Positions 38,466-42,929 of a stretch of DNA of 42,929 nt are shown in pieces; positions within the stretch are counted from its first letter, which is position 1; each line of letters begins with the position of its first letter. The position numbers and the translations under genes were made by a program. The notes under the pieces were generated by a model. It made no database searches, was not told the DNA's origin, and was given only the letters and a program-made list of their open reading frames with translations. The stretch comes from CAZKEW01 sp964558915 (GTDB lineage: Bacteria; Acidobacteriota; Aminicenantia; Aminicenantales; UBA8522), in contig CAZLFV010000012.1 of NCBI GenBank assembly GCA_964558915.1, forward strand, positions 1 through 42,929, in the 5' to 3' direction.

Positions 38466-39446
38466 ATGGAAAAGATGCGCCGGATCGAAACAAGGGATGA
38501 CGCGCTCCGCCTTCTGGGGATTGCTCTCAGGCATGAATGGGCGGTTAGCTTTGAGTATGTTATCCATGCGTATTCCATGCCCAAGGGAAAATATTTCTAC
38601 GAAGATCCGGTCATGAAGTCGCGCACAGATAGCCGGGCGCAGATTATTCAGATCGGGATCGATGAGATGTATCATGCCCTGCAGCTTGGCATCATCATCC
38701 AGCAAATGGGAGGGAAGGCGTCCTTTGAAACGGACGAAGTCATCCGCTATCCCCGGATCGTGGACAATATCAAACGGGACAAGATGACCGAGGACATGGT
38801 CACCGACCTCTATCAGTTCCCAGAATGGAAGGAGGGAATTAATCCAAAGCTCCAGAACATGGCCCTCAATATCTCGGCTGACGAAGTCCGGCACTCCCGC
38901 CAATTCGAGGCCATGATTAAGACGATGGAAAAGGAAGGGAACGGCGAAGCCCGCTGCTACGAGGAGAGCCCCGCAGCCGCGGCCAAAGAAGAAGTCCGAC
39001 TTCTCCATGAAATCACCCGGCTCGAAAACGAGCTCGTGCACCGCTATCTCTGCTATGTCATCTCCTTTAGCGAGCACCAGGACTTGAGCCAGCGCTTATT
39101 CAAGAACTCGATCGACCACATGCGCCACTGGGACAAGAACTCGGGACTCCTGGTGAGGCTGGGAAGCGTCATCCAAATCGAAAACTCATACAGGGACGCG
39201 GACGGAACAGAAAAAAGCGTGAAGCCCATGCCAGTTGTCTACCCGGGCACAGACCGGCTCTCATCTCTCGAGACGTTGATCCCAGCCGAAGAAAACCTCA
39301 TCCGCAAATACGAGACGCTGATTTCTCTCGTCCCGACGGTTGAGGTCCGCGACGAACTCAGCCTGCGTCTCGCTCTCAAGCGGGAGCATTTATTCACTCA
39401 GGAATGGCTGCTCAGGCACGCGCACACGATCAAGGGTTTCTCCTGA
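38466..39446 (+). CDS. Protein with two ferritin-like domains
   Basis: Protein of 326 residues with two consecutive four-helix-bundle, ferritin-like domains. In the first (about residues 10-155) metal-ligand candidates are Glu30 in WAVSFEY, Glu67/His70 in DEMYHA, and Glu140/His143 in DEVRHSRQFE; this is the E-ExxH-E-ExxH pattern of diiron ferritins. The second (about 175-320) has ENELVHRYLCY and REHLFTQEW. Cys164 and Cys196 are also present. A role in iron handling or peroxide removal, like bacterioferritin or rubrerythrin, is likely. The start at 38466 follows GGAGG by 7 bases; an upstream in-frame start at 38427 has none. Confidence 0.82.
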   Translation: MEKMRRIETRDDALRLLGIALRHEWAVSFEYVIHAYSMPKGKYFYEDPVMKSRTDSRAQIIQIGIDEMYHALQLGIIIQQMGGKASFETDEVIRYPRIVDNIKRDKMTEDMVTDLYQFPEWKEGINPKLQNMALNISADEVRHSRQFEAMIKTMEKEGNGEARCYEESPAAAAKEEVRLLHEITRLENELVHRYLCYVISFSEHQDLSQRLFKNSIDHMRHWDKNSGLLVRLGSVIQIENSYRDADGTEKSVKPMPVVYPGTDRLSSLETLIPAEENLIRKYETLISLVPTVEVRDELSLRLALKREHLFTQEWLLRHAHTIKGFS

Positions 39447-39480
39447 CAAAAGGAGTCTTTTCTTTCATCCTTTATTAAAA

Positions 39481-39486
39481 TATAAT
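39481..39486 (+). promoter_or_regulatory. -10 element upstream of the exporter operon
   Basis: Perfect TATAAT, 17 bases before the ATG at 39504; the preceding -35 region is T-rich (TTTTCT) and a weak match. Confidence 0.42.
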
Positions 39487-39503
39487 GTGAGCTCCAAAGC
39501 GAA

Positions 39504-40421
39504 ATGGCCACTGTTCTCAGGATCGAAAACCTGTCCAAAGCCTTCAAGCTGGGGTTCATTCCCAGAACAAAGGAAATCCTGAGAGGGATCTCCTTCTCGG
39601 TTGACTCCGGAGAAATCTTCGGCTATCTGGGCCCCAACGGCGCGGGCAAGACGACCACCCTAAAATGTGTGCTCGGGCTGATCTTTCCGGATAGCGGCCG
39701 GATCGAAATCTTTGGCCATCCTCACCTCTCACCTGAAGGGAAGGAGAGGATCGGCTATCTCCCGGAAAATCCCTATTTTTATGAATATCTCACGGCCGCG
39801 GAATTTCTCGATTTTTACGCCCAGCTATTCGGGATCAGCAAGAGGGAAAGGGAAGAAAAAATCCACGGCCTTCTTCGGCTCGTCGGCCTGGAGAGAGCCC
39901 GTGAACTCCAGCTGCGCAAGTTCTCCCGGGGAATGCTCCAGAGAATCGGGCTAGCACAAGCCTTAATCAATAACCCCGAGCTTCTTTTTCTGGATGAGCC
40001 GTTGGGCGGCCTCGACCCGCTGGGAAGAAAGGAGGTCCGCGACGTTATCATTCATCTCCGTCAGGAAGGAAAAACGGTCTTCCTCTGCTCCCATATCCTC
40101 CAGGACATCGAAATGATCTGCGATCGCGTGGCCATTATCGTCAGTGGAAAGATCATCAGTCAGGGCGCTCTCCAGGACCTGGTCTCGGAGAAAATCCTGT
40201 TCACAGAAGTCACGCTTTCCGGCCTGAGTCCTGAGGAACTCATCAGCCTAGGTGAACCGTTGTGGGCGCGCGGAGAAAAGATCTTTCTCAGGGTTCTCCA
40301 CGAGGAGAATATTGAAAAGCTGATGGCGCTTGTCCATAACCGCAAGGGGAAGATCCATGCGCTTACGCCCCGGACGGAAACACTCGAGGATATTTTTGTG
40401 GGGATGGTCAAACAGGGATGA
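39504..40421 (+). CDS. ABC-2-type transporter ATP-binding protein
   Basis: ATPase of 305 residues. Walker A is GPNGAGKTTT, signature FSRGMLQRIGLAQAL (the LSGGQ position reads FSRGM, normal for ABC-2 exporters), and Walker B LLFLDEPLGGLDP. The C-terminal region (about 230-305) is the extension found in exporters such as NatA. Its stop overlaps the permease start by 4 bases (ATGA), so the pair make one exporter. No substrate can be named; such ABC-2 pairs near pilus genes may serve in envelope assembly or drug export. Confidence 0.9.
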   Translation: MATVLRIENLSKAFKLGFIPRTKEILRGISFSVDSGEIFGYLGPNGAGKTTTLKCVLGLIFPDSGRIEIFGHPHLSPEGKERIGYLPENPYFYEYLTAAEFLDFYAQLFGISKREREEKIHGLLRLVGLERARELQLRKFSRGMLQRIGLAQALINNPELLFLDEPLGGLDPLGRKEVRDVIIHLRQEGKTVFLCSHILQDIEMICDRVAIIVSGKIISQGALQDLVSEKILFTEVTLSGLSPEELISLGEPLWARGEKIFLRVLHEENIEKLMALVHNRKGKIHALTPRTETLEDIFVGMVKQG

Positions 40422-41182
40422 AGATCAAAGCCATCGCCATGAACACCTTCAGGGAAGCGATCCGGGACCGGGTCCTTTACCTCCTCTTCTTTTTCACCGT
40501 CGTAGCTCTTCTTTTCTCCCGGCTTCTGGCCATGCTGACCGTGGGGGATCGAGTCAAAATCATCAAAGACGTCGGGCTGGCCTCCATCTCTCTTTTCGGC
40601 ATGCTCATGGCCATTCTGATCGGAACGGGTCTGGTCTACAAGGAGATCGATAAGAAGACCGTTTTCACTCTCATTTCCAAGCCGATCCACCGCTGGCAAT
40701 TCTTGTTGGGCAAGTTCTTTGGCCTCGTCCTGACCCTTTTCATCATGATCGTGCTGATGAGCCTCATCTTCATCATTATCGTCTTTCTTCACACATCCAA
40801 AATCGAGGGCCGGCTCCTTCTTGCCGTGCTCTTCATTTTTATCGAACTCATCCTGATCACCGCCGTAGCTATTCTTTTTTCCTGTTTTTCGACGCCAATT
40901 TTGAGCTCGCTGTTCTCCGTTTCGTTTTACCTCATCGGCCATTTTTCCTGGGGCCTCGAGACACTCCTGCGGAAAACGAAACCGGGCCCGACCAAGGTCC
41001 TGCTCCAAGGGATCTATGTTCTTCTTCCAGACCTGGAGAATTTCAATTTCAAAACGGAAGCGGTTTATGGCCTGGCCGTCCAGTCAAAATTCTATTTTTA
41101 CTCCGCCCTGTACGGCCTCGTCTATACTCTGTTTATCCTGGTGCTCGCTATCCTTATTTTCAAGAAAAGGGATTTTGTCTGA
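40418..41182 (+). CDS. ABC-2-type transporter permease
   Basis: Membrane protein of 254 residues with six predicted helices (for example LYLLFFFTVVALLFSRLLAML, VLTLFIMIVLMSLIFIIIVF, LYGLVYTLFILVLAILIF). The segment KTVFTLISKPIHRWQFLLGK between helices 2 and 3 is the coupling loop typical of ABC-2 permeases. It partners the ATPase just upstream by ATGA overlap. The following gene starts 5 bases after its stop, so all are one operon. Confidence 0.88.
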   Translation: MKIKAIAMNTFREAIRDRVLYLLFFFTVVALLFSRLLAMLTVGDRVKIIKDVGLASISLFGMLMAILIGTGLVYKEIDKKTVFTLISKPIHRWQFLLGKFFGLVLTLFIMIVLMSLIFIIIVFLHTSKIEGRLLLAVLFIFIELILITAVAILFSCFSTPILSSLFSVSFYLIGHFSWGLETLLRKTKPGPTKVLLQGIYVLLPDLENFNFKTEAVYGLAVQSKFYFYSALYGLVYTLFILVLAILIFKKRDFV

Positions 41183-41187
41183 CGGAG

Positions 41188-42051
41188 ATGAAGACAATCC
41201 CGCGTTCCGCCAAAGGGTCGGCCGCGCTATCTCTCATCCTCCTTTTATGCCTCGCGGCCGCGGGGTTCCTCTCGCTCAAAGGCACCCTGGATAAGATTCC
41301 CAGAAAAAAAATCCCCGGCGCTTCGGTGATTTATATCCCCTCTGGGAAATATCTCAAGTATGTCACCTTTGGCTATCCCTCCCTGGTCGCGGACCTGGTC
41401 TTTATCTGGGCCATCCAGTACTACAGCACTTATACAATCGTCGACAGGTTCGCCTACCTCGAACACATCTTCTCGATCATCGCCGAGCTGGACCCACGCT
41501 ATCAAGACCCTTATGAGATTGGCGCCCTAATCGCCTTCTCAGAAGCCAAGGATCCCAAACTCGCCTACAAGATTATGGACCTGGCGTTGGAGAAGAATCC
41601 GGACCAATGGGTCTTTCCATTCGAGGCCGGGCATTATGCCCAGATGGTCCGGGATTACGAAACCGCCCGCAATTACTACCAAAAGGCCATCAAGATTCCG
41701 GGGTCGCCGGACATTGTCAAAAGGCTTTATGCCGCCGTCGGGTTCAAGGCCATGGATTTGCAGACATCATGGGAGACATGGCTCGAAATTTACAACACTT
41801 CCACAGACCCTCGCACCAAGAAGATCGCGTCTAAACATTTATACCAGGTTAAGAGCACTTCGGACATCATTGTCTTGCGGGAAGCCATCCGGCGGTTCCG
41901 GGACCAGTATGGCCACAATCCGGAGGACCTGGCCGAACTCGTCCCGATGGGATATCTCGCGTCCCTGCCGCAAGACCTGGACGGAAAAGATTATATTTAT
42001 GATTCGAAAACAGGAGAGGTCAAGGCTCCGACCATCTGGTGGAAAAGATAA
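41188..42051 (+). CDS. TPR-containing membrane-anchored protein
   Basis: Protein of 287 residues. An N-terminal helix (about 10-30) anchors it to the membrane. Residues about 90-215 form helical repeats of TPR type, with alternating helices such as YEIGALIAFSEAKDPKLAYK and FEAGHYAQMVRDYETARNYY. The end, SLPQDLDGKDYIYDSKTGEV, resembles the C-terminal loop of GspG-type major pseudopilins (DPWG-x-x-Y-x-Y). Such TPR proteins can act as scaffold in secretion or pilus systems. It overlaps the prepilin peptidase start by 13 bases. The exact function is unknown. Confidence 0.72.
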   Translation: MKTIPRSAKGSAALSLILLLCLAAAGFLSLKGTLDKIPRKKIPGASVIYIPSGKYLKYVTFGYPSLVADLVFIWAIQYYSTYTIVDRFAYLEHIFSIIAELDPRYQDPYEIGALIAFSEAKDPKLAYKIMDLALEKNPDQWVFPFEAGHYAQMVRDYETARNYYQKAIKIPGSPDIVKRLYAAVGFKAMDLQTSWETWLEIYNTSTDPRTKKIASKHLYQVKSTSDIIVLREAIRRFRDQYGHNPEDLAELVPMGYLASLPQDLDGKDYIYDSKTGEVKAPTIWWKR

Positions 42052-42812
42052 TCATCGTCTTATTCGGGTTAATCTGGGGAAGCTTCCTCAACGTGGTGAT
42101 CTATCGCCTTCCCCGAGGCCTGAGCCTGATTCAGCCGCCCTCGTCCTGCCCGCACTGCAAGAAAAGAATAAAAGTTTATGACAACATCCCCGTTATATCT
42201 TTTCTTCTGCTGGGCGGAAAATGCCGTTTCTGCAAGGCCAAAATTCCCTTCACCTATCTGCTCGTAGAAATCCTGACTCCGTTGAGTTTTCTACTCCTCC
42301 AGGCGCATTTTGGGCTGAGCCTCCATTTTTTTGCCTCTTGCCTTTTTGCCAGCGCTTTGATTGCCCTCGGTTTTATCGATTTTAATCTTCAGGTCCTGCC
42401 CGATGAAATCACCCTGCCCATTTTGGTGTTGGCCCTGGCCTATTCGTTTTTCCGCCCCGACCTCGGTTTGAGACAGGCTTTGATCGGCGCTGTGAGCGGT
42501 TCGGGATTCCTGCTTGTCATTTATGCGGCTTACTATTTTCTCAGGAAAAAAGAGGGCCTAGGCATGGGCGATGTGACCATGATGCTCGCAGTCGGCGCCT
42601 ATCTCGGCTGGCTCAAGGCCATTCTAACCCTGGTCCTGGCCTCATTTAGCGGCGCGCTGGTCGGGATATTCCTGCTACTTTTCCGCAAGAAAGACCTGCA
42701 CTATTCCCTTCCCTTCGGGACGTTTTTGGCCCCTGCCGCGTATGTTTCTCTCGTCTGGGGCGGCCAAATCATCACCGCTTACCTCGGACTTCATAAAGGT
42801 CTGGCCCCTTAG
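42039..42812 (+). CDS. pilD: Prepilin leader peptidase (type IV prepilin peptidase, A24)
   Basis: Inner-membrane aspartate peptidase of 257 residues that cleaves and may N-methylate prepilins. The N-terminal cytoplasmic domain has two zinc cysteine pairs (CPHC, residues 37-40, and CRFC, 62-65) and starts with GSFLNVVIYRLPRG. The two catalytic Asp motifs are FIDFNLQVLPDE (about residues 112-123) and GLGMGD (Asp178), and about eight helices are predicted. The start is GTG, overlapping the TPR gene by 13 bases. Alternative names are pilD, gspO or comC; no prepilin or secretion gene is inside the window, so its system is unidentified. Confidence 0.92.
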   Translation: MEKIIIVLFGLIWGSFLNVVIYRLPRGLSLIQPPSSCPHCKKRIKVYDNIPVISFLLLGGKCRFCKAKIPFTYLLVEILTPLSFLLLQAHFGLSLHFFASCLFASALIALGFIDFNLQVLPDEITLPILVLALAYSFFRPDLGLRQALIGAVSGSGFLLVIYAAYYFLRKKEGLGMGDVTMMLAVGAYLGWLKAILTLVLASFSGALVGIFLLLFRKKDLHYSLPFGTFLAPAAYVSLVWGGQIITAYLGLHKGLAP

Positions 42813-42830
42813 GACGCCAAGGGTGAACCG

Positions 42831-42845
42831 CGACAGGACCTGTCG
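42831..42845 (+). terminator. Short hairpin after the prepilin peptidase
   Basis: CGACAGG and CCTGTCG pair perfectly around a single A, too tight for a real loop of one base, so two to four pairs open at the tip. It lies 18 bases after the pilD stop codon and no T-run follows directly. Confidence 0.4.
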
Positions 42846-42849
42846 GGCA

Positions 42850-42894
42850 TTTCTATCGGAAAATTTGGATATCTCCCTGATTTGCCGATAGAAA
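42850..42894. repeat. Inverted repeat near the window end
   Basis: TTTCTATCGGAAAAT (42850-42864) and ATTTGCCGATAGAAA (42880-42894) match in inverted order at 14 of 15 positions, with a 15-base loop. It lies in the last 117 bases of the window, which contain no gene, and may be an end of a larger element or a terminator. Confidence 0.6.
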
Positions 42895-42929
42895 ATAAGA
42901 TTGAAACATAAAGCCTCCTGATATAAGGT

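Noticed and set aside
38349..39077. 242-codon minus-strand frame over the ferritin-like gene and its upstream gap
   Set aside because: It opposes the gene with ExxH motifs and a GGAGG start, and has no ribosome-binding site.
40160..41008. 282-codon minus-strand frame opposite the ABC exporter genes, rich in Asp, Glu and Lys
   Set aside because: The charged composition is the complement of the hydrophobic permease codons; no start site or homologous motif is visible.
1..42929. tRNA, rRNA, CRISPR arrays, transposases and phage genes
   Set aside because: I looked for TTCGA-type T-loops, regularly spaced repeats and transposase or integrase motifs and found none I could support; a dedicated RNA search was not possible.

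Overview
The window looks like chromosome from an uncultivated, anaerobic, Gram-negative-type bacterium. Signs are an oxygen-sensitive class III ribonucleotide reductase, radical-SAM and Fe-S proteins, a FadL-type outer-membrane porin, several lipoproteins with type II signal peptides, an LpxH-like phosphatase and a prepilin peptidase. The mix (hgcAB, MEMO-like protein, DUF6600/FecR protein, GH67-like lipoprotein with a malectin domain, OsmC, YjbQ) suggests Acidobacteriota, perhaps Candidatus Aminicenantes. That placement is inference. I see no rRNA, tRNA, CRISPR array, transposase or phage gene.

Layout. 80-5284: GH20-like lipoprotein, a 263-base palindromic element, SppA-type protease, OsmC, DUF2284 protein, a zinc-ribbon membrane protein and a two-gene HTH/SHOCT unit. 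5383-8833 (minus): nrdD, a CxxC redoxin, nrdG and dut in one operon, with a sigma70-like promoter and two NrdR-box-like sites. 9056-9451: yjbQ. 9482-11368 (minus): a Cys-rich MarR regulator, hgcA and hgcB, the mercury-methylation pair, with a promoter overlapped by tandem operator-like repeats. 11482-13424 (minus): MFS transporter and HAD phosphatase.

13593-21306 (plus): membrane-anchored amidase, glucose-6-phosphate isomerase, URO-D-like protein and a large GH67-like/malectin lipoprotein. 21319-24180 (minus): an exported unknown and a FecR/DUF6600 protein. 24322-28908 (minus): a ribose-type sugar importer (binding lipoprotein, ATPase, permease) with a GHMP sugar kinase, apparently read from a leaderless promoter. 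29097-32529 (minus): FadL with a 65-residue protein, DUF3467 with SCP2, and an exported unknown. 32749-33231 (plus): free methionine-R-sulfoxide reductase. 33299-36995 (minus): M64 peptidase, agmatinase-family enzyme and MEMO-like protein. 37078-42812 (plus): LpxH-like phosphatase, double ferritin-like protein, ABC-2 exporter, TPR protein and prepilin peptidase.

The strongest system is marR-hgcA-hgcB: complete HgcA with the cap-helix NVWCAAGK motif, HgcB with two 4Fe-4S motifs plus C73 and C90, a 4-base gene overlap with the regulator, and cysteine pairs in both the regulator and the HgcA N-terminus. A second item is a dispersed palindromic element whose two copies (1242-1504 and 32614-32651) share asymmetric end sequences but have very different interiors.
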